Below are positions 37,617 through 46,272 of a stretch of 64,000 nt of DNA, piece by piece (position 1 is the stretch's first letter; each line of letters opens with the position of its first letter). The position numbers were made by a program, and so were the translations under genes. This DNA comes from Sinorhizobium arboris LMG 14919 (GTDB lineage: Bacteria; Pseudomonadota; Alphaproteobacteria; Rhizobiales; Rhizobiaceae). The stretch lies in the NCBI RefSeq assembly GCF_000427465.1, contig NZ_ATYB01000014.1, forward strand, positions 522,317 to 586,316. Reading direction: 5' to 3'. The notes below the pieces were generated by a model that was given only the letters and a program-made list of their open reading frames with translations, was not told the origin of the DNA and did not search any database.

Positions 37617-39353
37617 ATGAACGACGGGGCGTCGGGCGGCGCAGACATGAGCAGGATCATTCTCGAGGCAAGCGGCGAAACGCTTGGCGCCGCCTTGCTC
37701 GTTGTTGGCCGGGACGACACCATCACCTTCGCGAGCGCCTCGATACTGCAATTCTTCCCCGTGCCCGCCGGCGTGCTGGTGCCTGGAACGCGACTGCGGG
37801 ATTTTTTGGGCGCGGTCTACGACACGGGCGTGCGCCCCGGAACCTTGCCCGAGTCCAGCCGGCACCGGCCGAACCGAGAAGACTGGATCGCCGAGCAGAT
37901 GGCGCTCCACTGGCGGGAGCGCTACGAGAATGTCGAGCGGGCCGGCCGGACGCGTTGGCTCTCTCTGCGTCAGCGACGGCTGTCGAGCGGCATCGGCATT
38001 CTTGCCGTCAGCGATGTCTCCGAACAGAAGAAGCGCGACGAGCACATCCAGACGGATCTCCAGCGGATCGCACTGACGGAAGAGATCCTCAATGCTCAGC
38101 CCAATCCCATCTGCGTCAAGGACCGCAATCTCAACTACGTCGCGGTGAACGACGCCTTTTGCGCCGTCCACGATCTCGGGCCGGACGCCATGCTCGGACG
38201 CTCCGCCTCGGAACTCGTGGAAGCGGAGCTTGCGGCGCACTTCGAACGATCGGATCGCCACGTCCTGGAGACGGGCATGCCGCATTCGGAGGCGGAACAT
38301 ATCGTTCGCGCCGACGGCAGCGACCTATGGGTCGTGACGCGCAAATATCGCGTCGGCTTGCCCGGCCGCCATTTCGTCGTCACCTGCATGAACGACGTCA
38401 CCGATATCGCCGTCTGGTACGACGGCTCGCAAAGGGGCGGCGATACCGGCCTGCAGATCCGTGACTACAGCATCTTCACGCCCGGGCAGAATTTCTACGA
38501 TCCTTTCCGGTCGCTCGATTTGCAGCAACTCGTCGGTGCCGGCGTGAAGATCGACGTGCCGCCGGCGCGCAGCTTGCGCGTGCTTCTGGCGACCGCCGAC
38601 CCGCAAATGGAGGAGTGTGTCGTGGCGCGGCTGCGGGGCTGCGGGCTCGATGCCTGTGCAGTCCGCAATATCGACGAACTCGACGCCTTTGCGCTCGCCG
38701 CCGAAAGCCGCGGATTGGAGCTCGATCTTCTTCTGCTCGACGAAGCTCTTCCGCAGAAGCATCGCGTTCTCGCCTCCTGGCGTGCCTGTACATGGATCGA
38801 GATCTCGAGCGGTATGGATGCGACGGTCCTCATTGCCGAGATTTTCCGTGTCTGCGCCCGGGGGGCACGTTTTCCGTTGCCGCGGTCCGGATGGGGGATT
38901 GCGCTCGACCGCGATCTGGCGCCCGCGACGCATGCGCCAACGGTGGAAGTCCTCGTCGCGGAGGACAACCAGGTCAACCAGTTCGTCTTCGCACAGATCC
39001 TGGAGGGGCTCGGGATCTCCCACCGGATAGCCGCCGATGGAAGAGAAGCCGTGGACCTCTGGCAGGAGCTCCAGCCTGCCCTGGTTCTGATGGACGTGTC
39101 CATGCCGGTGATGAACGGCTTCGAAGCCGCCATTGCCATTCGAGAGGCGGAGAAGCGCACCGGCCGTCGCACCCCGATCGTGGCCGTGACCGCGCAGGCG
39201 CTCGATATCGACCTTGAGCACTGCAGGATATCGGGGATGGACGACCACATTATGAAGCCGGTCAGTCCGGATATGATCGAGATGCTCCTGCGCAAACACC
39301 TGCCGGGGGGTGAGACACGCGCTTCGGGTTCTGTCAGGAGCAGACCGCGATGA
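37617..39353 (+). CDS. PAS-PAS-receiver-like-receiver regulatory protein lacking a kinase
   Basis: This 578-residue protein has two PAS domains, residues about 20-135 and 147-265 (PICVKDRNLNYVAVNDAFC, then GRHFVVTCMNDVTDI). A degenerate receiver-like fold lies at about 320-425 (RSLRVLLATADPQMEE, LLLLDEALP). A canonical receiver follows at about 441-562, with VLVAEDNQVNQ, phosphoacceptor Asp493 in LMDVSMPVMNG, TAQA and the KPVSP lysine. There is no dimerisation/H-box or HATPase domain, so the receiver must be phosphorylated by another protein. The stop overlaps the start of the EAL gene (ATGA), so both are probably made together and the receiver may control c-di-GMP turnover. A Met at 37647 is an alternative start. 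Confidence 0.85.
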   Translation: MNDGASGGADMSRIILEASGETLGAALLVVGRDDTITFASASILQFFPVPAGVLVPGTRLRDFLGAVYDTGVRPGTLPESSRHRPNREDWIAEQMALHWRERYENVERAGRTRWLSLRQRRLSSGIGILAVSDVSEQKKRDEHIQTDLQRIALTEEILNAQPNPICVKDRNLNYVAVNDAFCAVHDLGPDAMLGRSASELVEAELAAHFERSDRHVLETGMPHSEAEHIVRADGSDLWVVTRKYRVGLPGRHFVVTCMNDVTDIAVWYDGSQRGGDTGLQIRDYSIFTPGQNFYDPFRSLDLQQLVGAGVKIDVPPARSLRVLLATADPQMEECVVARLRGCGLDACAVRNIDELDAFALAAESRGLELDLLLLDEALPQKHRVLASWRACTWIEISSGMDATVLIAEIFRVCARGARFPLPRSGWGIALDRDLAPATHAPTVEVLVAEDNQVNQFVFAQILEGLGISHRIAADGREAVDLWQELQPALVLMDVSMPVMNGFEAAIAIREAEKRTGRRTPIVAVTAQALDIDLEHCRISGMDDHIMKPVSPDMIEMLLRKHLPGGETRASGSVRSRPR

Positions 39354-40699
39354 CATTGCAGGAGCTCGGACTCGATCGGCCGAACCGGGACAAGCTGCAT
39401 GGCGCTTCGTTCGTCGATCCCTTGACCGAACTCGGCGATGCACGCCACCTCAAGCAAACCGTCTGCGCTCTCGCCGCTGAGCGGGCAAGCGATCCTGCAC
39501 CCTTCACCATCGGTCTTGCCAACCTGGATGGGTTCAAGCCGATCAACGATCTGTTCGGGCCGGAGGCGGGCGATCAGATCCTGCGGCAGGTGGCGCACCG
39601 GCTGAAGGCCTGCGTTCCCGAGGGCGCGACGGTGACGCGGACCGCTGACGACGAATTCGCCATCGTCCTGCCGCTCGTCTTCGAACGAAGGGGTGCGGAG
39701 AAGCGCGGCCAGATGCTCAAGGACGTGCTCTCCTCGCCCTTCGCGCTTGGCGACCGGAACGTTCGGCTGTCAGCTTCGTTCGGCTTTGCTGTCTATCCCT
39801 TTGCCGGTGACACGTTCGACGACCTGTTGAAGAGCGCCGACACCGCTCTCTACCGCTCCAAACGGCGCGGCCGGGGCCAGATCACCGTCTATTCGCAGGA
39901 GATCGCACAGGAGATGAAGCACGCGACGCAGCTTGAGCAGGCACTGCGTAACGCGATTATCGCCGGTGGGATCGATGTCCACTTTCAGCCGATCGTCGAC
40001 CTGCGCAGCGACCGTCCGGTGGGCTTCGAGGCGCTGGCGCGGTGGTGCGACGCCGACCTGGGCTATGTCTCGCCGGCGGTGTTCGTGCCCTTCGCCGAAG
40101 AGCGTGGTTTCATCGACGCGCTTTCGGAGATGCTTCTGCGCAAGGCGGCCCGGGCGGCCCTGTCCTGGCCGAAGGAACTCTTCCTGTCCTTCAACCTGTC
40201 CTCGGTTCAATTGATGGATCCGGCGACGAGCGCCCGGCTTTTGGCAATCGTAGCTCAGGTGGGCCTGGACCCCCGGCGCCTCGAACTCGAAATCACCGAG
40301 ACCGCCGCAATGGCCGACGCCGGTATTGCCCAGAGAATCGTCGCCGAACTGAGGTCGGCTGGCGTACGGGTGTCGCTCGACGATTTCGGAACGGGTCAGT
40401 CAAGCCTCGGGCGGCTCAGGGATTTTTCGCTGGACAAGGTGAAGATCGACCGCACCTTCGTTTCGCGGATTTCGACCGACCGGGCCACAGAACATATTGT
40501 CAAGGCGATCGTTTCGATGTGCGAGGGACTCGAACTCGCAGTGGTTGCCGAAGGCATCGAGCATTCATCCGAGGTGCTGAAGCTCAAGGCACTCGGCTGC
40601 GGCATGGGACAGGGCTATTTCTACGGCAAGCCCGCCGATGCCGATGCCACCTTGCGTTACCTTTCAGAGCACTATCGGGATATCGCGGCGGTGCGCTGA
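39350..40699 (+). CDS. Degenerate GGDEF / intact EAL domain protein (probable c-di-GMP phosphodiesterase)
   Basis: This 449-residue protein has an N-terminal GGDEF domain (FTIGLANLDGFKPIND, GDQILRQVAHRL) whose signature reads ADDEF near residue 103, so cyclase activity is likely lost. The EAL domain begins near residue 205 and is well kept: GFEALARW, LSFNLSSVQL, LEITETAAM, LDDFGTGQSSL, KVKIDRTFV, AEGIE and GYFYGKP. The protein should therefore hydrolyse c-di-GMP, with the GGDEF part perhaps binding GTP or mediating dimers. No membrane segment is seen. It overlaps the PAS-receiver gene upstream by four bases, and its 3' end overlaps the convergent LysR gene by 28 bases. Confidence 0.92.
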   Translation: MTLQELGLDRPNRDKLHGASFVDPLTELGDARHLKQTVCALAAERASDPAPFTIGLANLDGFKPINDLFGPEAGDQILRQVAHRLKACVPEGATVTRTADDEFAIVLPLVFERRGAEKRGQMLKDVLSSPFALGDRNVRLSASFGFAVYPFAGDTFDDLLKSADTALYRSKRRGRGQITVYSQEIAQEMKHATQLEQALRNAIIAGGIDVHFQPIVDLRSDRPVGFEALARWCDADLGYVSPAVFVPFAEERGFIDALSEMLLRKAARAALSWPKELFLSFNLSSVQLMDPATSARLLAIVAQVGLDPRRLELEITETAAMADAGIAQRIVAELRSAGVRVSLDDFGTGQSSLGRLRDFSLDKVKIDRTFVSRISTDRATEHIVKAIVSMCEGLELAVVAEGIEHSSEVLKLKALGCGMGQGYFYGKPADADATLRYLSEHYRDIAAVR

Positions 40700-41646
40700 A
40701 GCGCCTCATGCCCGCTTGCACTGTCGCTCTCCGAACGGTCGCGCTGCCCTTCCTTCAAAAGCCAGTCGCGAATGCGGCGCGCCTGATTGTTGAGCTCGCG
40801 TGACCGCGGCCAGACGACATAGAAGGCCTGACCCGTCCTCAGCACATGCCCGCCCACCGGTACCAGCGCGCCGGAGCGCATCTGCCGGGCGGTCAGATGC
40901 TCCCAGCCAAGCGCGATACCCTCTCCCGCCAGCACCGCCTGGATCACGAGCACGTAATCGTTGATCGCGAGCCGCTTGCCCTGCGTCGGATAGGCGAGCC
41001 CTGCGCTCGCGAACCATTCGGTCCAATCGCAGGCGCGCCTGACCGGCTCCTCGAGATGGATGAGATTGTGCCTGATGAGCTCCGCGGGCGTTGCCGGCAG
41101 TCCGTGCGTCTCGACATAGGCCGGTGTCGCGACGGCCTGAATGACTTCATCGGCAAGCACCGCCGCGTGGTAGCGCGGCCAATGGCCGGGGTCACCGCCG
41201 CGAATGCCGAGCGGGATCGGCTCCTCATCCAGATCGAGATCGCGCACGCTGGTCTGGATGCGCAGGTCGATCTCCGGCAGATCTTCGCGCAGCCGGGTGA
41301 GCCGCGGCAGCATCCACATGGAGGCGAACGCGGTCGAGGCCGCCAGCGTCACGTTGGTCTCCCGCCCCTTGGCGCGGATGTCTTCGGCCGACTTCTGAAT
41401 CCGCGCGAGGCCGACCGAGACATCCGCGTGAAATCTCTCCCCGGCTTCCGTCAACTCGACGGCCCGGTGCACCCGGTGGAAGAGCGGCACCCCCAGCTGG
41501 TTCTCGAGGCCGCGAATGGCGTAGGACACCGCCGCCTGCGTCATTCCGAGTTCACTGGCGGCGCGTGTGAAGTTCTGATGCCGGCCGGCAGCCTCGAAGA
41601 CGATGAGGCTTGCGGCCGAAGGGAGGAGACGGCGCAGGTTTTCCAT
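40672..41646 (-). CDS. LysR-family transcriptional regulator (GcvA-like)
   Basis: This 324-residue protein has an N-terminal winged helix-turn-helix (LIVFEAAGRHQNFTRAASELGMTQAAVSYAIRGLENQLG). A periplasmic-binding-fold effector domain follows, with features of the GcvA group: FRxxHRxVxLTEAG, LPRFxxxxP-like LPRLTRLREDLPEIDLRI and GxGIALG. It is divergent from the MttB-family gene with only 90 bases between them, so it most likely controls that gene in response to a methylated amine or its product. Start at ATG 41646; a GTG at 41655 is possible. Its last 28 bases overlap the EAL gene end to end. Confidence 0.9.
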   Translation of the reverse strand: MENLRRLLPSAASLIVFEAAGRHQNFTRAASELGMTQAAVSYAIRGLENQLGVPLFHRVHRAVELTEAGERFHADVSVGLARIQKSAEDIRAKGRETNVTLAASTAFASMWMLPRLTRLREDLPEIDLRIQTSVRDLDLDEEPIPLGIRGGDPGHWPRYHAAVLADEVIQAVATPAYVETHGLPATPAELIRHNLIHLEEPVRRACDWTEWFASAGLAYPTQGKRLAINDYVLVIQAVLAGEGIALGWEHLTARQMRSGALVPVGGHVLRTGQAFYVVWPRSRELNNQARRIRDWLLKEGQRDRSESDSASGHEALQRTAAISR

Positions 41647-41707
41647 AAGCACCACTTATATCATGCGTCGAATTTTTCCTGCGTTACAACAGGCTCTCTC
41701 GTCAATA

Positions 41708-41726
41708 CCATCATTGCAAATGATGG
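41708..41726. promoter_or_regulatory. Palindrome between the LysR and MttB genes
   Basis: CCATCATT-GCA-AATGATGG is a perfect 8-bp inverted repeat about the centre, ending 10 bases before the MttB-family start codon and overlapping its ribosome-binding region. It includes T-N11-A pairs, the minimal LysR box. It is a good candidate operator for the divergent LysR protein or a translational hairpin. Confidence 0.5.
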
Positions 41727-41736
41727 GAGATTGATC

Positions 41737-43281
41737 ATGGAACTGGCGGAGGCAACCGGCGAGGCGCCGAGACGGACACGGGGCGCGCGACCGCAGCGGC
41801 GCGAGGGCAGCAGAAATCTCGGCGTCCCCTACATCGTCCGCAATATACCGACCTATGACATCCTCGGCGAGGAGAACCTGGAGCGGATCGAGCGTGTGGC
41901 AGACCGCATTCTCGCCGAAGTCGGCATAGAGTTTCGCGACGATCCGGTGGCGCTCGAACACTGGCGACGAGCGGGGGCGAAGATCGAAGGCCTTCGCGTC
42001 ACCTTCGAACCGGGCATGTTGAAAGAGATCGTCCGCTCGGCGCCGTCGCAATTCACGCAGCACGCCCGCAATCCAATCCGCAGCGTCGAGATCGGCGGCC
42101 GAAACGTAGTGTTCTCTCCGGCCTACGGTTCTCCCTTCGTCATGGATCTGGACAGGGGCAGGCGCTACGGCACCATCGAGGACTTCCGCAATCTGGTGAA
42201 GCTCGCCCAGTCCAGCCCGTGGCTGCACCACTCCGGCGGCACCATCTGCGAACCGGTCGACGTGCCGGTGAACAAACGCCATCTCGACATGGTCTACAGC
42301 CACATAAAATATTCCGATCGCGCTTTCATGGGATCGATTACCTCGGAGGAACGTGCCGAGGATTCGATCGAAATGGCCCGCATTCTCTTCGGTGCCGATT
42401 TCGTCGACAGTCACTGCGTCATTCTCGGCAACGTAAACGTCAACTCGCCGCTCGTCTGGGACGGCACCATGACGAAATCGCTGCGTGCCTATGCCCGCGC
42501 CAACCAGGCCGCGGTGATCGTGCCGTTCATCCTCGGCGGCGCGATGGGGCCGGTCACCAATGCGGGGGCAATCGCGCAATCCTATGCCGAGACGCTCGCC
42601 GGCTGTGCGCTGACGCAGCTCGAACGCAAGGGCGCGCCTGTCATATTCGGCAACTTTCTTTCCTCGATGTCGCTCCGCTCGGGCTCGCCGACCTTCGGCA
42701 CGCCGGAGCCGGCGATCGGCAGCATGGTCATCGGCCAGCTCGCGCGCCGGCTTGGCCTGCCGCTGCGCTGCGCCGGGAATTTCTCCAATTCGAAGCGGCC
42801 GGATGCGCAGGCGATGCAGGAGGGCGTCATGTCGATGCTGTCAGCCGTGCATTGCGGCGCCAATTTCGTGCTGCATTCGGCTGGCTTCGCCGACGGGCTG
42901 CTGGCCATGTCCTACGAAAAATTCATGATGGACCTGGATTTCTGCGGTGCGCTGCATTCCTATCTCGCCGGTGTCGTGGTCGACGACAACACGCTTGCCA
43001 TGGATGCCTTCCTCGAGGTCGGTCCGGGCAGCCACTTCCTGGGCTGCGGGCATACGATGCGCAACTACCAGACGGCTTTCTGGGACAGCGCCCTTTCCGA
43101 CAACGAACCCTTCGAGAAATGGGTAGAGCAGGGTGAGACCGACATGGCCCTTCGTGCCAACAGGAGCTGGAAGAAGACGCTTGCCGAATACGTGGCGCCA
43201 CCCTTGGATGCGGCGGTAGACGAAGCGCTGAACGACTATGTCGCGCAACGCAAGAACAGCATGGCCGACGCGTGGTATTAG
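41737..43281 (+). CDS. MttB/MtgB-family corrinoid-dependent methyltransferase (non-pyrrolysine)
   Basis: This 514-residue protein belongs to the trimethylamine methyltransferase superfamily: VADRILAEVGIEFRDDPVALEHWRRAGAKI at the N-terminus, then SPAYGSPFVMDLDRGRRYGT, and the barrel segments GAMGPVTNAGAIAQSYAETLAG and VGPGSHFLGCGHTMRNYQ. The frame has no internal amber codon, so it is of the non-pyrrolysine type, known relatives of which demethylate glycine betaine or other quaternary amines. A corrinoid protein (MttC type) is needed as methyl acceptor, but none is in the window. ATG 41737 has GGGAGA upstream; the open frame further 5' is a shadow of the LysR gene. Confidence 0.88.
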   Translation: MELAEATGEAPRRTRGARPQRREGSRNLGVPYIVRNIPTYDILGEENLERIERVADRILAEVGIEFRDDPVALEHWRRAGAKIEGLRVTFEPGMLKEIVRSAPSQFTQHARNPIRSVEIGGRNVVFSPAYGSPFVMDLDRGRRYGTIEDFRNLVKLAQSSPWLHHSGGTICEPVDVPVNKRHLDMVYSHIKYSDRAFMGSITSEERAEDSIEMARILFGADFVDSHCVILGNVNVNSPLVWDGTMTKSLRAYARANQAAVIVPFILGGAMGPVTNAGAIAQSYAETLAGCALTQLERKGAPVIFGNFLSSMSLRSGSPTFGTPEPAIGSMVIGQLARRLGLPLRCAGNFSNSKRPDAQAMQEGVMSMLSAVHCGANFVLHSAGFADGLLAMSYEKFMMDLDFCGALHSYLAGVVVDDNTLAMDAFLEVGPGSHFLGCGHTMRNYQTAFWDSALSDNEPFEKWVEQGETDMALRANRSWKKTLAEYVAPPLDAAVDEALNDYVAQRKNSMADAWY

Positions 43282-43396
43282 CAGAAAACCGAGCAGCGGT
43301 TTTCCGCAAGGCGAAGTTCAGACTGTGAGGCCGGTTCACTGTTTCAAGTTTGGCAAGGAAACGATCTCAGCCGCTGTTCAATTCCTCCACCTGACA

Positions 43397-43425
43397 ACAA
43401 AAAGCGGCGCTCCGGGCGCCGCTCC
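43397..43425 (-). terminator. Rho-independent terminator of the PRC-barrel gene
   Basis: On the minus strand AGCGGCGC and GCGCCGCT form an 8-bp GC-rich stem with a five-base loop, followed by TTTTTG. It lies 27 bases past the PRC-barrel stop codon. Confidence 0.85.
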
Positions 43426-43451
43426 TTTGGTCCGTTATCACAGCCTGCGGC

Positions 43452-44078
43452 TTACTGCTGCGGAGCAGGTTCTGCAGGCGCCGGGGCCGGTGTGGTCCCC
43501 GTTGCCGAAGTGGTCGACGTATCGACCGGCTGATTGGCGTTGCGCTCGGCCATCAGCTGCGATTTCGTCTTGAACTCCGGTGCCGCCTTCAGCGAGTCGG
43601 CCGTTTCCATGGTCGTCAGCTTGATGTCGTCCGAATCCGGCTGATCGGCAACCGTGATCTTGTCGAACGGAACGGCGACGTTCTTTTCCCCGATACCGAG
43701 GAAGCCACCGACGCCGACTATGGCAGCAGCGATGCCGCCTTCCTTCTCGATGATCAGGTCGTTGATCTCGCCGATGCTTTCATCGCTGGCGTTGTAGACG
43801 GACTGTCCGATATAGGTGTTTGCGGAAATCTGATTGTCCGCCTGCTCGGTCAGGTAGCTGGCGTCGCCAGCCGCCATATCGGTCGTTGTGTCGGCCGTAT
43901 CCGGCGTCTGGGCCTGCTCATCGGCGGCCGGCGGTGTAGCCGGGGCCGGTTCCATGGTCTGGGTTTCAGGTGCCGGTGCCGGCGGCGTCGTGGTTTGCTG
44001 TGCGAAGCTCATCGGGGCAACGGCAACGCCCACGAGAAGCGCGCCAGCGGCAACGGAAGATATAAGTCTCTCTTTCAT
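43452..44078 (-). CDS. Secreted PRC-barrel domain protein
   Basis: This 208-residue protein has a signal peptide (MKERLISSVAAGALLVGVAVAP, cleavage after SFA). A Pro/Thr/Ala/Gln-rich linker of about 60 residues follows. The single PRC-barrel domain reads ANTYIGQSVYNASDESIGEINDLIIEKEGGIAAAIVGVGGFLGIGEKNVAVPFDKI. A second Pro/Ala-rich stretch ends the protein (TGTTPAPAPAEPAPQQ). Secreted PRC-barrel proteins are common in rhizobia and may bind envelope components; no precise role is known. I start at the Met of the signal peptide (44078), not at 44144. Confidence 0.87.
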   Translation of the reverse strand: MKERLISSVAAGALLVGVAVAPMSFAQQTTTPPAPAPETQTMEPAPATPPAADEQAQTPDTADTTTDMAAGDASYLTEQADNQISANTYIGQSVYNASDESIGEINDLIIEKEGGIAAAIVGVGGFLGIGEKNVAVPFDKITVADQPDSDDIKLTTMETADSLKAAPEFKTKSQLMAERNANQPVDTSTTSATGTTPAPAPAEPAPQQ

Positions 44079-44453
44079 GTCAGACTGCCTTTCGTTGACG
44101 TTGTCGACCAGCGCGAGACAAGGAAAGCTGATTTTCCGCCCCATCCCGCTCTGGCACTTTGGTATCGATCACAGTGAAACACCGTGATCCAGGCGCAGCC
44201 TCAAGTTGGGCGAGGGATGCTGCGCCGATGACACTCAAGCAACGCCCGGCAGCGCAAACTGTTCCAAAAAACGTGAACGCCGAAAGCCGGCTGGTGCAGG
44301 CTTCATGCATGCTCACCCAAAACAGCAACGAGGCCGCATGCTCGGAAAACACGCGGCGTATGGGAAATCGCATAAGAGTCGGTTCTCCAGAGTGATGATT
44401 TCAGGCCGATCCGGCCTGAAATCATGGTGATCTGGAGCATTTCCTGGAGACGC
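44079..44453. repeat. Intergenic region with a 14-bp perfect palindrome
   Basis: At 44395-44425 ATGATTTCAGGCCG and its exact reverse complement flank the triplet ATC. The hairpin lies 28 bases past the stop of the galactose operon. No T-run follows on the minus strand, so it is more likely a repeat element or 3' RNA stabiliser than a simple terminator. TCTGGAGCATTTCCTGGAG beside it (44431-44449) looks like part of a family E repeat. The rest of this 375-base region, next to the start of the PRC-barrel gene, shows no gene. Confidence 0.5.
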
Positions 44454-46178
44454 TCAGTGACTTTCGCGAAGAACCTCGCTGCCGCTCTTGCCGACGAGGA
44501 AATCGAGATCCGCGCCCCTGTCGGCCTGCAGCACGGTATCGTGATAGAGTTTGTAATAGCCACGCTGCCATTTCTGTTCGGGTGGCTGCCAAGCCGCCAG
44601 GCGGGCGGCGAGTTCTTCCTCGCTGACGAGCAGGTTCAGTTCGCCCTTCATGGCGTCGAGGCGAATCCGGTCGCCGGTCCTGACGATCGCCAGGGGGCCT
44701 CCTGCATTGGCTTCGGGGCTCACATGGAGAACGACGGTGCCGAAGGCGGTGCCGGACATGCGCGCATCCGAGATGCGCACCATGTCGCGCACGCCCTTCT
44801 CGACGAGCCTGCGCGGGATCGGCATGTTGCCGACCTCTGCCATGCCGGGATAGCCCTTCGGCCCGCAACCCTTGAGGACGAGAATCGTGTCTTCGGTGAC
44901 CGGCAGGTCGGGGTCGTCGAACTTGGTCCGGAGGTCTTCGATCGTCTCGAAGACATAGGCCGGGCCCTCGTGGGCGAGCAGGTGCTCGCTTGCTGCCGAC
45001 GGCTTGATGACCGCGCCGTTGGGCGCCAGATTGCCCTTGAGCACGCGAATGCCGGCGGCCGCGCGCAGCGGGTTGTCGAACGGGCGGATGACGTCGTCAT
45101 TATAGACCTCCGCGCCCTCCCAGTACTTGCTGATCGGAACGCCGAAAACCGTCGGCGCGTCGGCATGGAGCAGGTGCTGGATGCGATTCATCACCGCCGG
45201 CAGGCCGCCCGCATAGGCGAGATCTTCGATCAGGTACTTGCCCGATGGCATGCAGTTGACGATGCAGGGCACCTGACCGCCGACGCGGTCGAAATCTTCG
45301 AGACAGAGGTCGATACCTGCGCGCCCGGCGATCGCCAGCATGTGGACGACGGCGTTGGTCGATCCGCCAACCGCGGCATTGGCGATGATGCCGTTCTCGA
45401 AGTTCTCTCGGGTCAGCACCTTGGATAGCCTTAGGTCCTCATGCACCATCTCGACGATGCGCTTGCCGGTCATGTGCGAGAGCGCCATGCGGCGCGCATC
45501 CACCGCTGGCAGGGCGGCATTGGTCGGCAGCGACAGGCCCATGGCCTCCACGATCGACGCCATTGTCGTGGCCGTGCCCATGGTCATGCAGACCCCCGGC
45601 GAGCGCGACATGCCGCTTTCGGCGGCCATGAATTCCTGCAGGCTCATCTCGCCGGCGCGTACGGCTTCCGAAAACTTCCAGACATCCGTGCCCGAGCCGA
45701 TATCCTTTCCCTTCCACTTGCCGTTCAGCATCGGGCCGGAGGAAACGACGATCGTCGGCAGGTCCACCGAGGCGGCCCCCATCAACTGGCCCGGGGTGGT
45801 CTTGTCGCAGCCGCCGAGCAGCACGACGCCGTCGATGCCATAGGCCCGGATCGCCTCTTCGACATCCATTGCGAGCAGATTGCGGAAGAGCATGGCGGTC
45901 GGACGCATCTGCGTCTCCCCGAGCGACGACACGGGAAACTCGACCGGAAAGCCCCCCGCTTCCCAGACGCCGCGCTTCACACCTTCGGCGAGAATGCGCA
46001 GATGGCTGTTGCAGGGCGTGAGCTCCGACCAGGTGTTACATATGCCGATGATCGGCCGGCCGTCGAAAACATGATCCGGAAACCCCTGGTTCTTCATCCA
46101 TGACCGATGAATGAAGCCGTCCTTGTGCGTGCCGCCGTACCAGTGGCGGCTCCTCAATTCTTTTTTCTTGTCGCTCAT
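44454..46178 (-). CDS. IlvD/Edd-family sugar-acid dehydratase (galactonate/arabinonate type)
   Basis: This 574-residue enzyme of the dihydroxy-acid dehydratase family has iron-sulfur ligands in CNTWSELTPCNSH, GGCDKTTPG and GVCMTMGTATTMA. The SGTAFG segment (ARMSGTAFGTVVLHVSPEA) is at the C-terminal end. Within this operon it should turn D-galactonate into 2-keto-3-deoxygalactonate, the third step of the De Ley-Doudoroff route; sequence alone cannot exclude L-arabinonate. The ATG at 46178 is preceded by AAGGAG at ideal spacing. It is the last gene of the operon that begins with the SDR gene. Confidence 0.9.
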   Translation of the reverse strand: MSDKKKELRSRHWYGGTHKDGFIHRSWMKNQGFPDHVFDGRPIIGICNTWSELTPCNSHLRILAEGVKRGVWEAGGFPVEFPVSSLGETQMRPTAMLFRNLLAMDVEEAIRAYGIDGVVLLGGCDKTTPGQLMGAASVDLPTIVVSSGPMLNGKWKGKDIGSGTDVWKFSEAVRAGEMSLQEFMAAESGMSRSPGVCMTMGTATTMASIVEAMGLSLPTNAALPAVDARRMALSHMTGKRIVEMVHEDLRLSKVLTRENFENGIIANAAVGGSTNAVVHMLAIAGRAGIDLCLEDFDRVGGQVPCIVNCMPSGKYLIEDLAYAGGLPAVMNRIQHLLHADAPTVFGVPISKYWEGAEVYNDDVIRPFDNPLRAAAGIRVLKGNLAPNGAVIKPSAASEHLLAHEGPAYVFETIEDLRTKFDDPDLPVTEDTILVLKGCGPKGYPGMAEVGNMPIPRRLVEKGVRDMVRISDARMSGTAFGTVVLHVSPEANAGGPLAIVRTGDRIRLDAMKGELNLLVSEEELAARLAAWQPPEQKWQRGYYKLYHDTVLQADRGADLDFLVGKSGSEVLRESH

Positions 46179-46272
46179 TCGAGCACTCCTTCCCACCGCG
46201 AGTCAGCGCCATGGAGCAATTGTATGATTTTTCGCCGGCATGACGCCAGACTTTGTTGAACGGCGGAGAAAC

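Noticed and set aside
39350..40699. Active diguanylate cyclase
   Set aside because: The catalytic signature is ADDEF instead of GGDEF/GGEEF, so the intact EAL domain is the likely activity.
40846..41736. N-terminal extension of the MttB-family frame by nearly 300 codons
   Set aside because: This part is antisense to the LysR gene and bears no likeness to the methyltransferase family; ATG 41737 has a good ribosome-binding site.
44454..46178. Dihydroxy-acid dehydratase of branched-chain amino acid synthesis (ilvD)
   Set aside because: The family is right, but the operon with dgoK, dgoA, lactonase and an SDR points to a sugar-acid substrate.
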